Shown: positions 35,988 to 49,068 of the stretch, piece after piece | Numbering within the stretch: the stretch's first letter is position 1 | Layout of the letters: each line of letters starts with the position of its first letter | NCBI GenBank assembly: GCA_958430865.1 | Contig: CAUDNR010004322.1 | Span: 514 to 50,956 of the forward strand | DNA: 50,443 nucleotides | Source: Entrophospora sp. SA101 | Taxonomy: Eukaryota; Glomeromycota; Glomeromycetes; Entrophosporales; Entrophosporaceae | Reading direction: 5' to 3' | Made by a program: the position numbers and the translations under genes | The notes under the pieces: model-generated | The model's database searches: none | Told to the model about the DNA's origin: nothing | The model's input: the letters and a program-made list of their open reading frames with translations, nothing else

Positions 35988-37415
35988 TTATTTATGTTTA
36001 CGTGGTTTAAAGATAAGAACTATAGCTAATCCCAAAATAAGTAACAACAACAATATAATAATTTTTCGATTTCTTGATTTTTTTTGATAGCCTGCACCCT
36101 AAAAATTTTATATAAACATAAAATTGATTAATTTAAAATTAAATTCACTTCATTTTTCATCTCAATATATATAATTAATTACTTGTTCTAAAACTTTAGC
36201 TGCTGATCTGACATTAACACTCATTTGTTCAACATTATAATCAATTCGATCCAATAATGTTCCTTGATCAATCACAAGGGATTGCATATTTTTAAAGATT
36301 GTTACCAATGAATTTATTGACTTTGATATTTCATTTATTTCATGTTCTCTTTGTGAAATAATTGCCTCTGAAGATTCAATAAGTTCAAGTTGTTGATCAG
36401 AAAATCCCTTTAAAAAAAATTATTATTATTAATTATTATTATTATTAATTACTACAATGTAAAAATAATAAAATTTTACCAATTCCCAATTTTCTTCAAT
36501 TAAATCTATATTTTCTGTTGCAAATAATCCAGGGTTACGATTTCCTCTTAATTTGAGTTCTGAAAACCATTATTTGTATCAATAAATTTTTAATTTTTTT
36601 TAACAAAAACTCACTCATCCACTCTCAAACAAGATTTACTTACTTTTCAGATAAGCTGTTTGCATCTTCCTAAAATCTAATGATACATTTTGTATTTTTA
36701 ATGCTAATGAAGTTTGAATATTTTTGCTCAGAGTTTGTTCTTGATTTGATCTTGTTGATGCATTATCAATTTGTTTCACTTTTCTTTGACATTCTTGGAA
36801 AAGCTATATATGCAAATATAAATATATTGATTAATTAACTGATCAATTAATTACATGTATATATAGGAATATGTAATTTTACTTTAGTTATTTCATCTGT
36901 TAATTGTTCCATCTCTTTTTCCTCTTCAGTTCTATCATCAAATCCTGGGAGTATATGTCTTTTATGGAGCTCCTCCAATTGTGGAACTAAAAAAAGGGCA
37001 ATATAATTAATTCATAATCTTTATATTATAATAAAAAAAATTAAACCAGATTAATTACTAAGCTTTTTTATTTGATTAACTAATTCATCCACTTCCTCCA
37101 CTATATCTACCCTAGAAAACATTGAAATTAAAAATGAAATGAAATAAATATATGTATAGAGAAAAAAAATTTATCAAATGAAAAATAACTTTGATAATCA
37201 TTAATTTTAAAAAAAAATGAAGTATAATACCATTTTGGTGGTAAAATGGAAAGCTCTATTACATGTTCTGAGCTTTCTATTAACCCAATATTTTCATAAT
37301 TATTATTATAAGAATCAAAGGTAGGATTAATATTTGATGAAGGTCTTAGGTTATTAGATCTCGTAAATGCATCACGATACTCTAGAAAAGTGAGTGTATG
37401 GTTTCTGGTTGTCAT
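35988..37415 (-). CDS. TLG2: Tlg2/syntaxin-16 Qa-SNARE
   Basis: Exons (minus) 37415-37231, 37111-37059, 36986-36883, 36803-36644, 36559-36480, 36407-36183, 36098-35988; 305 aa. It is a t-SNARE of the trans-Golgi/early endosome. The N-terminus starts MTTRNHTLTFLEYRDAFTRS, close to the Vps45-binding peptide region of Tlg2. A Habc helical domain follows (VDIVEEVDELVNQIKKL, HKRHILPGFDDRTEEEKEME, QNVSLDFRKMQTAYLKKLKL). The SNARE motif spans about 195-268 (QREHEINEISKSINSLVTIF...) with the zero-layer Gln at about 242 (VIDQGTLLDRID). A tail anchor of about 17 hydrophobic residues (about 282-298) ends in KPRKHK. Length and order fit syntaxin-16, and neighbours give no extra context. Confidence 0.93.
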
Positions 37416-38293
37416 TCAAAAGTTTTTTTTGAAAAAAATTTACGCACTAATGCATTTGTGAAACAACCCTTATAAATTTGGTTACACGTTTGTTTTTATC
37501 ACCATATGCGGACGATTTCCAGGAGCATAGTGGACATTCGTTTTATCACATGTGACAAAATCGATCGTTGATCTTTTTTATGTTGTGAAACATATGACTT
37601 CAATTGAATTTAGAATGGAAAAAAGTCGCGTGACTGCGCACAAAAATTTGTTTAACCTGAGATGTATTTTTTTAACGTGTATATTTTGCTTTCTATGTTC
37701 TTGGTATGTGTGTGAAAAATGATCAAATGATCAAGTTGCTTTTGAAGGGTTACATAGGAGCTATGTTTCAAGCTTTAGTGATCAACGTAAGTATATTGTA
37801 AGACATTCTAGGCTCAGATTCATGCATTTTTGTTTTATAATAAGTTTATTTAAAATTTTACATTTCGGAAATAATCATTCTTCATTTAATGTAACAAATT
37901 ATCATTAACCATTATCTTTTTCTATTCTATTATTATTATATAGGATTTTACATTTGAGACAACACCTTTTTTATAAAGTTCCATGACCATGTATTAATGT
38001 TATACCTTCTTGTTCATCTCTTTGATCACATCATTATTATTGGCAAGAGATGGAGAGAAAGAAAAATGTGAGAAACTATCTGTGATGGAAGATAAACTCT
38101 CAGTTGTAAATATTATTATTTATTTATTTTTTATATTGTGATCAAGTTTTTTGTTATATAAACTTTGATATACTAAATTTTGGATAATATTTTATTTATT
38201 ATAGTGAAAAAATTATTTTAAACACACATGCATATATATCTTTAGAGGAACTATTACTAGTAAGAGGTTTAATGATGTTCAATTATTACAATG

Positions 38294-38324
<31 letters not shown>

Positions 38325-39262
38325 GTTTCTAAAAATTTTTTTTTTAAAAAAGGTGATTGATAACAAACAAAATTGTTTTATGTGTATATGTGGATCAGAT
38401 TGAATAGGAAATCTTATTGACAAACAGTTTTTGGTATTTATTTGAGAGTTAATTGTTATTTTCTTTTTTTATTTAAGAGAATTGTTTTGAAAGTAAGTTA
38501 CTTATACATTTTGATTAATTAGAGAACATTATTTCTTGATTTTTTAATGATGCATTTAAAAAAACAAAAAAGGATTTTTAAACAACAATAACAGATATAC
38601 TCAGGGTGTAATTATAAAGTGATGTATACAATTTTAAAAATGTATTTAAAATATATTTCTTTTATATTTATATTTATATTTATATATATTTATATTTATA
38701 TATTTACATATTTACATTTATTTTTATTTTTATTTTTATATTCAAAATTCATATATTCATTTGTATTCATGTCACCAACTTATTTATTTATAGGAAATGT
38801 CAGATATATATGTATAGTATTATATAATGGATGACAATTCATGATCAAAGGTAAAGTGTTGATTTGATGAAGTCAATGAAAAGTTGAAAAGTAAATAATA
38901 TATTAGACTTTATAACAAAAAACCAAGCCTATGTATTAAAACATTCAATAAAGAAATACTATATTAATTTTTTATTTATTATAAACATTTTATTTTTATC
39001 AATTTGGAACTAAATTTCCTTCCCTCCGATATTAATATTGGTTTTTCAAATTTGCGTAACGATCTTCAAGCCAATAAAATTTAATTTTTTGCGTGATATC
39101 TGGAAGGGAGATCGTCACATAATTTAGCCAATGAAATCAAATGTCCACTATGCTACTCTCACACGTGTCTATAACAAAATACGCGTACAATTATTTTCTT
39201 AATTTGGTAATAAAAATTTTTTATTATGTAAAAAATAAAAAAAAAAATAAAAAATAAGAATT
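37416..39262. other. Intergenic region
   Basis: AT-rich spacer with the Tlg2 promoter at its left end and the CDK 3' end at its right. Holds an (AT)n run at 38300-38320 and TTTATA-type low complexity at 38650-38740, where an open frame is an artefact. No gene recognised. Confidence 0.4.
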
Positions 39263-40805
<1,543 letters not shown>

Positions 40806-41544
40806 GTTTATTATGTTTGTATATATATGTATGCATATATGTATTATGGATTTATTAAATTTAAAAAAAAAATAATTTTGATATTTGAGAAAAAATATTA
40901 TGTTGTATTTATTTATATATATATATAATTCGAAGACAATTGAAAAAGATGGGGGGGAGAGAGAAAAAAAAAGATGAATAAATGTGTAAGCATAAATACC
41001 GATATGGAATGACGACACGCGAAAAATTAAAGATAATAATATTTTTTTATTTTTGTCTTAATGCGATTTAATCAATCGTTTATCTTTCTTTCCCCATATT
41101 GTTATCTCTCGACCTTTTTCGAACCCTTTTTATCTTCTAATAAAGGATCAAAATTTAATGATTAATTGATTGAAAACTCGTATAATTAGTAACTTTCTGT
41201 CGAAAAAATTTATATTATGTCGAGAGATAAATAACATAGATGACATTTTTAACTGTTTAAAGCTTGCATTATTTACACGTTTTTATCACCAAAAATGGGA
41301 ATTGTAGATTGATCTTAGAAAACCAACTTACTCTAGTTAGGACATATATATACATATATATAAACAATATAAAATATATAATATAAATTTGCATGATCAA
41401 ATTACATAGACAACAACTCTATGAAACAAAAATGTTTTTTAGATTTTAGTTTATTAATAATAAATATTTAGATAATTAATAAGGAATATAATATTAAAGT
41501 TCATAATTATAAAAATCAAAACTTTTACAAAACCTTATTTATAA
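40806..41544. other. 5' flank of the CDK gene
   Basis: AT-rich with TATATA runs (40912-40928, 41345-41362) and a GGGGGGAGAGAGA purine tract at 40951-40963. No other feature. Confidence 0.4.
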
Positions 41545-42000
41545 TTATGAAAAACTACAAAAATTTTTATAATCTTCCATAATAAGTCTCTCCACATCTT
41601 CTAAATATTCTTTAATTTCTTTATGCTTTATTCTTATCCATTGATCTCTCTCGTAATCAGATTTTATTCTATCGTATTCTCTTTTTATATTTATTACATT
41701 TGAGATTAAATAATACTTGTTTATTCTTTTCTTTTTCTTTTTATTATTTTCTTTAGAGTCTTCACCTTCATTAAAATTATAGCAATAATAATTATTATCA
41801 TCATATTCTTCCTCATAAATAAAACAATGATATTCATAAAATCTACTAGAATATATGCAACTATTATTGTTGTCATATCTATTTTTATAGTCGCTAGCTA
41901 ACAAATAATCTTTATATGTCAAATAATTGATTGACGGCAGGCAATATAATAATTTTTGAGGTATTTTCCATTCATTTATTAATTTTTCATTAACCCTATA
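41545..42000 (-). CDS. Unidentified charged, Tyr-rich ORF (possible 3' exon)
   Basis: The minus strand is open from an apparent acceptor near 42000 (TTATTATAG) to a stop at 41545: NEKLINEWKIPQKLLYCLP, then a Tyr/Asp/Asn-rich stretch (YEEEYDDNNYYCYNF), a KKKKKR basic run and a helical, highly charged C-terminus (KHKEIKEYLEDVERLIMEDY). There is no ATG before the acceptor in this frame, and no phase fits a join to the PRELI gene. A separate gene with an unseen first exon, or a degenerate copy, is possible. Family not recognised. Confidence 0.4.
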   Translation of the reverse strand, partial: YRVNEKLINEWKIPQKLLYCLPSINYLTYKDYLLASDYKNRYDNNNSCIYSSRFYEYHCFIYEEEYDDNNYYCYNFNEGEDSKENNKKKKKRINKYYLISNVINIKREYDRIKSDYERDQWIRIKHKEIKEYLEDVERLIMEDYKNFCSFS

Positions 42001-42389
42001 ATAAAAAAAATTTCAAAGATAACATAAAAATGATGGATGGATATAATGAATTGACCATAATGATAATGTATCTCTTTGCTCATGAATATCCTTATCATCA
42101 TTATAGCCTCTATCATCATATCATCATCACCGTGTCATCATCACCATCAATGTCTTAATCTACCTATTTTTACTCAATAAATCAATAAATCATTCTCTTT
42201 TTGAATGTTTGGTAAAATAATAATTATAATGAATATAGTATTACTACTACTACTACTACTACTATTATATATATTTTGGTGAAAGAAGAATCCTTCAAGT
42301 AATATATGAGAAGACGAGAAAGTGAGGAAATAATTTAATCTAATCCATTTATTTAGTCCAACTGACCTTGTTGATATCGAAGTCAATAA
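42001..42389. other. 3' flank of the PRELI gene
   Basis: No gene recognised. A (CTA)n microsatellite lies at 42243-42264 and GATGATG/CATCATC-type repeats at 42058-42148. Confidence 0.4.
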
Positions 42390-43375
42390 TTATGATGACG
42401 ATAAAAATCCTCTACCACGTAATAATTTTTTCTCTCTAATCATTTCCAGCACATGCGACATACCCTTTCGACTCTTTTAATATTATTATGCAATAAACAT
42501 TAACATTGATAATAATAGTAATAATAATGACAATAACACCACAATATCAGCGGTAGAAACATCACAAATTATATACATTTACCTTTGTAGTATTATCTGA
42601 AAATTTCTTAATTCCAAAACCTTCAACTCGCTCGGTCAATCCCCAACCAAAATTACTAATAACTCTAGCTTCAGTTGTGACTTGAGTGTGTTCAGGATTA
42701 TTTGGATCAACTCGAAAAGTTTGCCGTTCTTCCACTTGCATAACTCTAGCGTGTGTTATGTTTTTTGTTAATGTGATCATTGTTTGAGTTTTTGGATTAA
42801 TCATGGATTCTTCGAGAATATAAGCTTCAGAATTTTTAAAAAACTTTATATTGTTTATATATATGAATATATTTATTTATTCATTTATTCCATCATCCTT
42901 GTTATTGTAATCACTACTACTAAATTACTAACCCCTCTTCCCCATTTTGGTACAACTCCACGCTTCAAAATCAATCTTGTGGTTCTTAATATGCCTTTCT
43001 TTGGATCAACATATCTATCAATCACATCCACGCTTTCAACATGAGAAGCAAATGGATTTGGATACCGCATCCAAAATGCCAAGGTTACATTATCCCATGG
43101 ATATCTACATGTGAAAAAATGGTTGTTGTTTGTTTGTTAATGTTTAATTGATAATAGCAGAATTAGAATTGTTGAAAGTTGAAATTATTAGGTTTGGAAA
43201 TGAGTTTGGAATGGAAATGTAAATGGAAATTGCAGTTTAATATTTATTTTTTTAAAATTTGTCGGTAAAGAAAACCTTATCGAAATATAGCACTTTTATT
43301 TTTATTTAATAATCATAATAATCATAGCAAAAGAACTTACTCATATCTAAAAGTGTGTTGAAAGAATTTAACCAT
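42390..43375 (-). CDS. PRELI/MSF1-domain protein, Ups2/Ups3 or PRELID3-like
   Basis: Exons (minus) 43375-43341, 43104-42933, 42843-42583, 42464-42390; 180 aa. The protein is essentially one PRELI domain, the usual size for Ups proteins. These shuttle phospholipids (phosphatidic acid or phosphatidylserine) across the mitochondrial intermembrane space with an Mdm35-type partner. Motifs: MVKFFQHTFRYEYPWDNVTL, RYPNPFASHVESVDVIDRYV, LRTTRLILKRGVVPKWG, AYILEESMINPKTQTMITLT, then VISNFGWGLTERVEGFGIKK and KGMSHVLEMIREKK. The first 20 residues are the classic start. Stop taken at 42390 without further splicing; a possible last intron (donor G^GTAGAG) would give a slightly different short tail. Confidence 0.92.
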
Positions 43376-44131
43376 TATTTTATTACTAATTAAAGAAAGA
43401 AGAAAAAAGTAAAAAAGTAATTTTATAATTTGTAAATGAGTTTTTTTGTGCAATTAATTTTATTGATTTAGATTAGATTGATTAGGTTTAATGGATCGAC
43501 ATCCTTTTACAAAACGACGTGACCTCAAGTGATCAATGGTGATGGTGATCCACTACCAAAATAAATTTAATTTTTAATATAAATTTTTTCCATATAATTT
43601 GTATTAGTGAATGGAAATAATTCTCCAGTTTATTAAAACTTTCTAGTCGTTGATATCCCACATAATATCTATATCTGTAACAAATCTATTTTTTACCTGT
43701 AATAATTATTGTCATTATTTTTTGGTAAAAGTAAATTTATCTGCTGAAACCTTTGATGAATGCCACAATATTGAAGTCTTGAATTTGGTTGATTGTATGT
43801 ATCTGAATTATTTGTTAAATTAAAAATATTCAGTCAATCCGAGATACTATGTATGAAACATAAGCCCGCTGGGGTACTCTTTGGTTGTATAGTGAAACAT
43901 ATAATTTGTCATAAAAAAATTTTGTTGTAAATTATTCGATAAATCAACTTTAATGCTTAAAAAATTTATTTTATAATACACACTTTTACATAAACAACTG
44001 AAATAAATCAGTCACAAACGAATAAAAGAAACTTCATAGAGGCCTTTGAGTTTTGTAAAATAAAAGAACCATTTTATTTACTTACAATTATTAGGTACAA
44101 GAAGTAAAAACCAAAGTAAATTCGTAAACTA
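43376..44131. other. Intergenic region
   Basis: Upstream flank of the PRELI gene, AT-rich, no gene recognised. Confidence 0.4.
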
Positions 44132-44207
44132 ATTAATTGACAAGCACTGAATTATTGCGAGTTGCTTGCTATTAACTGACAAGAATAGCCCAAAAGCTAA
44201 GCCGTGA
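44132..44207 (+). repeat. Dispersed repeat, copy B
   Basis: ATTAATTGACAAGCACTGAA to GACAAGAATAGCCCAAAAGC is a diverged copy of 11527-11602. Neither copy overlaps an intact gene. Confidence 0.65.
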
Positions 44208-44493
44208 TCAAAGGCTACGTTGCAATATCACAACTTAACATGAATCGGGAACTGTAAAAAGTTTATTACTACAAAATTTAGAAATAACGAATAAAAAAAT
44301 AAATAATTATAATGAATAAATTTACATTGGATATTAAAATTAATCACTCATCGATTCTTTCTTTTAATAATAAATAAAAATATTGTTAGTAATAATTAAT
44401 GGATAGATAGTAATTAATAATGGAATTTTTATTTCATCTTTGTTAACATTTTAGAGAAGAGAGTTAAAATCAAGATTATTTAATGAACTGTCA

Positions 44494-45010
44494 TTACTTT
44501 ATAACTTTTAAAGCTTTTGATTTAGCAATCTCTTCATCTAATATTCTACTTTTATGATATGCATCTGGATGTGATTTGTGTGCTTATTGTGAATCACTAT
44601 TGACACTCCTATTATTGTTATCAATATTATTGAGAATTTCTTCATGTTTATTATCAGGAAAAATAAAAAGCTCTCTAATAGTTGGTCTTTTTGATGGATC
44701 CACATCCCAACACCTCTGCATCATTTGTGTGTAATCAGGCATTCCTGGTAATATTGGTGCTTGTAAATCTTTTGCACATATATCAAAAATTAAACAATGA
44801 TTGTGAGCTGGTGGGTGACCTGCAAATATTAACATCACAACACTATAGATATCAGATTCTTTTTACCTCTGAGTAGTTCAGGTGGAACATATGATACAAT
44901 TCCATAGACTTTATCTGATTATTTTTCATCAACTGGACCACATAATCCCAAGTATATTACCACTATGTAAAACACAATGAATTAAATCCTTTTCATGTAT
45001 ATGGGGCATG
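44494..45010 (-). pseudogene. Tyrosine-kinase-like protein kinase pseudogene (C-terminal half)
   Basis: The minus strand shows the C-lobe of a TKL-type kinase broken into pieces: HEKDLIHCVLHSGN (degenerate HRDLHSGN catalytic loop), YGIVSYVPPELLRGK (activation segment/APE region), GHPPAHNH, LQAPILPGMPDYTQMMQRCW and DVDPSKRPTIREL. An in-frame TAA sits between DEK and SDKVYG. A frame change follows LLRGK, and another TAA follows NSDSQ, before a tail reading SHPDAYHKSRILDEEIAKSK. The N-lobe is not found upstream. The motifs match a kinase family strongly expanded in Rhizophagus. It is not functional as it stands. Confidence 0.85.
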
Positions 45011-45499
45011 CTGCAACAAAACCAGACTAAGTGAACATTGGTATTATCAGAATTTCAGAGATCAAAATTTAGTAATGTGATTGTTAAAATCTCCTATTTG
45101 CTATCTTCTTAATATTAAGTGATATAGAGCTACACCTATATAAAAATAGTTAATATGAAACTCATTTATATCAGATCTACTATGGAATCCAAGAATTATA
45201 CCACCATTAGAAGTATTTTGAAGAAGGAACAAGGTAAAAAAATTGCTCCTTACATTTTCAAAATAAATGATACTCAAATGCTTGAAGCTTATCTAAGAAA
45301 AGAAAGGATTACCCATGAAATTTACCAAGGAGATAGAAAAATAATAAATGTTGGGAAAAGAAAATAACTACCATTTTCTTTGATAGTTGGAATGAATTTC
45401 AATTTATACAGAAACTACTTTCTCATTTTCAATCAAGATCATCTTTTAGTCTCTTTAACTTCAATTTGAGCAATTTGACCATTCTGTTGTTGCAATTGG
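45011..45499. other. Spacer in the transposon-rich right end
   Basis: Holds a 70-codon plus-strand frame (45155-45367; SILKKEQGKKIAPYIFKIND...) with Lys-rich but unrecognised sequence and no flanking support. Confidence 0.3.
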
Positions 45500-46725
45500 G
45501 TTAGTTGAACTTTTAATCATTGATTTCCTTTTCTTTAGCACTTAATTTATCAACTAGTTCTTTAGGGGTTAATTTTTTTAATCTTTCTAGTTCAGTCTCC
45601 AATTCTTTTATTCTATCCAAAAGTTCTTGCTTTTGCCTCTTACCTCATTCCTCAGACTTTTCTTGAAATTTGATTACTTCTTCCCTTTCAATTTCTAAGG
45701 CTTCTTCAGTCTTGTTTAGTTGTTGTAGGGAGTTTATTTGTCTCTCATAAAAAGTAGACTGACTTATTTCTTCATGAGGTAAGAGAGGAAGTTCCTTCTC
45801 TTCTAAATCTTCATTGTTTCTAATACAGTAGCAAACATTCTTACCATTAACAATATCAAAATCTAACTTAGTTTGCAATCTACCACATCTATTGCACTTT
45901 GACAATTCATCATTCCAATATTTTTCTTTGCATCTTTCACAAACCACATCATTTGAAATTCATTACCCAGTTACTTTACTACATACTCTTATTTGATGAA
46001 CAGATTTGTTATTTCTATTCTCAAGTTTAGAGCAGAAATCACAAGTTTTTTTACTTTCTTTTCTAATTCTAAAACTGTGTATTCCAGTTCTCTCATTGTA
46101 ATTTACTTGTTATTTAGACTTAACTTCTACTTGAGCAATCATTTCTTGGTTGTGAAGCTTTTCCTTTTTGATTAGCCTTTGTAATTTTTGGAACTTGACT
46201 TTTGCTTCTGTTTTTAATTGCTTAAATATGCTCAGTTTAGGTAAGACAGGTAAGTAGGGTGAATTTTTTAGATTTTCATTTTGTGTTTCACTATCAGTTA
46301 ATTACTTACTTAGTTTTTCTATTTTTTTTGCTCTTTTGACTTGATTCTTCCTCCAACTTTTCAACTCAGGCTTCTAGATGAGAAATCTTTGCACTAGCAC
46401 TTTTGAGTTTCTTGTTTTTCTCTTTTATGTCTTCTGCCTGATTTTTGCTTCATTTTTCACCAACTGCCATGAATTCCTTAACTTGTCCTGTTCTATTTTT
46501 ACTCTTTCTTCTAATTCTTCTACCTCTGCTTCCAAATTTTCTTGCCCTGCTTATAATGCCTTAATTTTCTCTTTGTATTCTTGATTTTGTTTAGTCACTT
46601 TATCAAAATTTTCTTTAGTTTTAAAAGTTAACTCATTTCAACTACTAATTAATTCATCAAGAGAAAGATTTTTAGGCCATAATAGTCATAATAACTTTGA
46701 TTGAATTTCATCCTTCATATCATGT
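45500..46725 (-). pseudogene. Coiled-coil protein pseudogene with a four-Cys zinc-like motif
   Basis: Reading the minus strand from about 46725, one finds long heptad-like coiled coil (KENFDKVTKQNQEYKEKIKA, NLEAEVEELEERVKIEQDKL, LKTEAKVQKLQRLIKKEKLH). Then comes an open segment 45947-45645 with CERCKEKYWNDELSKCNRCG (two CxxC pairs) and a further coiled coil (INSLQQLNKTEEALEIEREE). After a TGA it continues as KELETELERLKKLTPKELVD. At least four in-frame stops (TAA or TGA) and some frame changes break it. Several stops lie where CAA or CGA would keep sense. Family unknown; possibly a transposon-borne or amplified host protein. Confidence 0.6.
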
Positions 46726-46839
46726 CAAAATATTCTACCAGTCTTACACCAGATTGACCTCAAATTGTGACGTTTGATGAATTTTTGCCCAAGAAAGACA
46801 CATCTAGAAAAAGAAAAAAAAAAAACATATTAATGTTGA

Positions 46840-48460
46840 TATAATTTAGCCTTTGACGGCTGGACCTCTGGTACACATCGCTCAATTTGGAATTTTGTAA
46901 TTATGACTTCTTCACGAAAAGAATATCTTTATCAACTTTCTGACTTGTCAGAAGTTTCTCATACTGCAGAATATTTAGCCATGGTAATTGGAGAAATCAT
47001 TGAAAGTATTGGGGTGAATCGAATATCAGCCATAGTTTCAGACAATGCCTCAAATGTTCGAAATGCACATGCAATTATTCAACAGAAATATCCAAATATA
47101 GAGAATGTTTGTTGTATAGCACATGCTATCAACTTGATTGCATGTGACATTGTCAAAGAGAACTTTGGCGATCGCTTATTACGACGGGTTAATAATTTAG
47201 CCACTTTTTTTAAAAGCTCTCATCAAGCTGGTGCTGTGCTTTTCCAACTAATTAAAGAAAACAAAATTAATGGAGGAGGGATAAAAATGTATTGCAAGAC
47301 ACGCTGGACCACTGCTAGTGAGTCAGTAGAATCAGTAATAAGGCTAGAACCAGTTCTTGAGGAGATTACTTCTCAACATAATCATTTATTAAATGATAAA
47401 GTAAAACATATAATTCAAGGGAGAAATTTTTTTTCTGATTTACGAATCCTTGCATTTGTTTTGAACCCTTTAAGGAAAGCAATATTAGCTTTGGAGTCAA
47501 GATCAGCCACACTTTCTGATTGTTTTTTAAACTTAGTACAATTGGCAGCAGTTTTAAAAAAATTACCAAAATCATTCAATCAAACATTCCGTAATCATTG
47601 CTTTAAAGTAATGAATGAAAGATTCAAAGAGTTTGATGATGACAAGTACCTTACATGCTTTTTTTTAGATCCCCATTTTAGGAATACACCTCTCAAAAAA
47701 GGAGCATATGCAAAGGTTGTCAAATGTGCAATGACAATTGGGAAAAGATTAGGATTTGACCTCCATGAGTCAAAAATCTTGTGCGAGCAACTACGAAAAT
47801 ATAAGGATCATGAAGAGCCATTTGACCTTGATATTGTCTGCTGTTCAGAAGACCCTACAAGCTGGTGGAATCTTATTGACACAGATTCACAACCAGATAC
47901 TCTTCCAACACTAGCATGTTATTTGTTTTCAATATGCCCAAATTCTGCAAGTTGTGAACGTGGATTTTCTATGCTTGGATGGCTGTTTCATAAATGACGT
48001 TTGAATCTCAATTTACAATGATTAGAATCCATGTCTAAAATGATCAAAGACAGAACTTGGATTTTATGGATTTAATAATAAGAAGAAAACTCGTCTAAGT
48101 GACACTGAAATAAATATATCTATTTCAGAAGCATTTGCTGAGACAGATGATAATGACAACGAAAGTGAAGTTGAAGGTGAAGGTGAAGGTGAGACTTCCT
48201 TTTTCATAAATAGTGAAACAATACCTGAAGATAATTGTATTGTTTTGATTGAAAACATTTGGATCGAAAAATTTGTGGATCTGTCACATAATTTAATAAT
48301 CAAAGAAATTGGCAATATCCCAGAAGATGTATTAGATGATTATGACGATAGTGATATTGATGAATATGAAAATGTTAATATGACCAATGAGGATGGAAAA
48401 GGAATTTTAGATTATGATATAGATGGCTTATTAGGTGAATTTCTTAGTGAAGAGGTATAA
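46840..48460 (+). pseudogene. hAT-family transposase, interrupted by two TGA codons and a frameshift
   Basis: The plus strand reads LAFDGWTSGTHRSIWNFVIM (first catalytic Asp in the DGWTS motif), AIVSDNASNVRNAH (second Asp), CCIAHAINLIACDIV and CKTRWTTASESV. It then reads, at the end of the 46903-47997 open frame, FSICPNSASCERGFSMLGWL, the hAT dimerisation block with the catalytic Glu. Right after it come TGA (before RLNLNLQ) and another TGA (before LESMSKMIK). A frame change near 48045 leads to ELGFYGFNNKKKTRL and an acidic tail ending at 48460. The BED zinc finger is absent; a TFDEFLPKK-like piece at 46767 may be the old N-terminus. Catalytic residues survive, but the gene is broken. Confidence 0.9.
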
Positions 48461-48736
48461 ATATATTTTTTTTTCAAAATTCATGTTCATTATACATAAA
48501 TTTATGTATATGTATGTATATATAATATATAAAGCATTTTAATAGAAAACAATATGACTATAAATTTTGGGTGTTGTGTAAATATTTTTATTTTTTTTGC
48601 ATTGTTTAATTTATCAATGTTTAGAATAAAAAATAAAATATTATTGATTTTATATATATTTGGTTTTTTTTTTTTGGATTATTTAATAATCTAATTAATT
48701 TACAATTGTGCAGTATAATTTTTACATATTATATAA
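48461..48736. other. AT-rich spacer
   Basis: Follows the hAT remnant; TATATA and poly-T runs only. No terminal inverted repeat of the hAT element could be fixed. Confidence 0.35.
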
Positions 48737-49050
48737 TTGAATCTGGCAGATGGCAGTTTTGACATTTCAGCAGTTTTGATATTTCAGCAGTTTTGTATTT
48801 TTGACATTTTTAGCATTTTTGACATTTTTGACATTTTTGGCATTTTTGGACATTTTTGGCATTTTTTGGCATTTTTGTCAGTTTTGACATTTTGGCATTT
48901 TCGGCATTTTTGGCATTTTCGACATTTTTGGCATTTTCGGACAGTTTTGGCATTTTTTGGCATTTTTGTCAGTTTTGACATTTCGGCATTTTCAACATTT
49001 TTGGCATTTTCGACATTTTCGGCATTTCGGCACTATGTAGGAGGTTTTAC
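48737..49050 (+). repeat. Minisatellite with TTTTTGGCATTT / TTTTTGACATTT units
   Basis: About 25 imperfect copies of a 9-15 base unit such as CATTTTTGGCATTTTTGACA, with TTTCGGCA and GTCAGTTTTGACA variants. It ends abruptly at the retroelement. The Phe/Trp/His-rich open frame on plus and the Lys/Met/Cys frame on minus are translations of the repeat. Confidence 0.9.
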
Positions 49051-49068
49051 CTTTCGGCATCAGGCTAA

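Noticed and set aside
38619..38834. 71-codon hydrophobic frame as a membrane protein
   Set aside because: It arises from TTTATATTTA low-complexity DNA.
41545..42000. Joining this ORF to the PRELI gene as a C-terminal exon
   Set aside because: The acceptor needs phase 2, while the available PRELI donors are phase 0 or 1, so every join gives an early stop.
45155..45367. 70-codon Lys-rich frame as a gene
   Set aside because: No recognisable domain, no splice or context support, and surrounded by pseudogenes.
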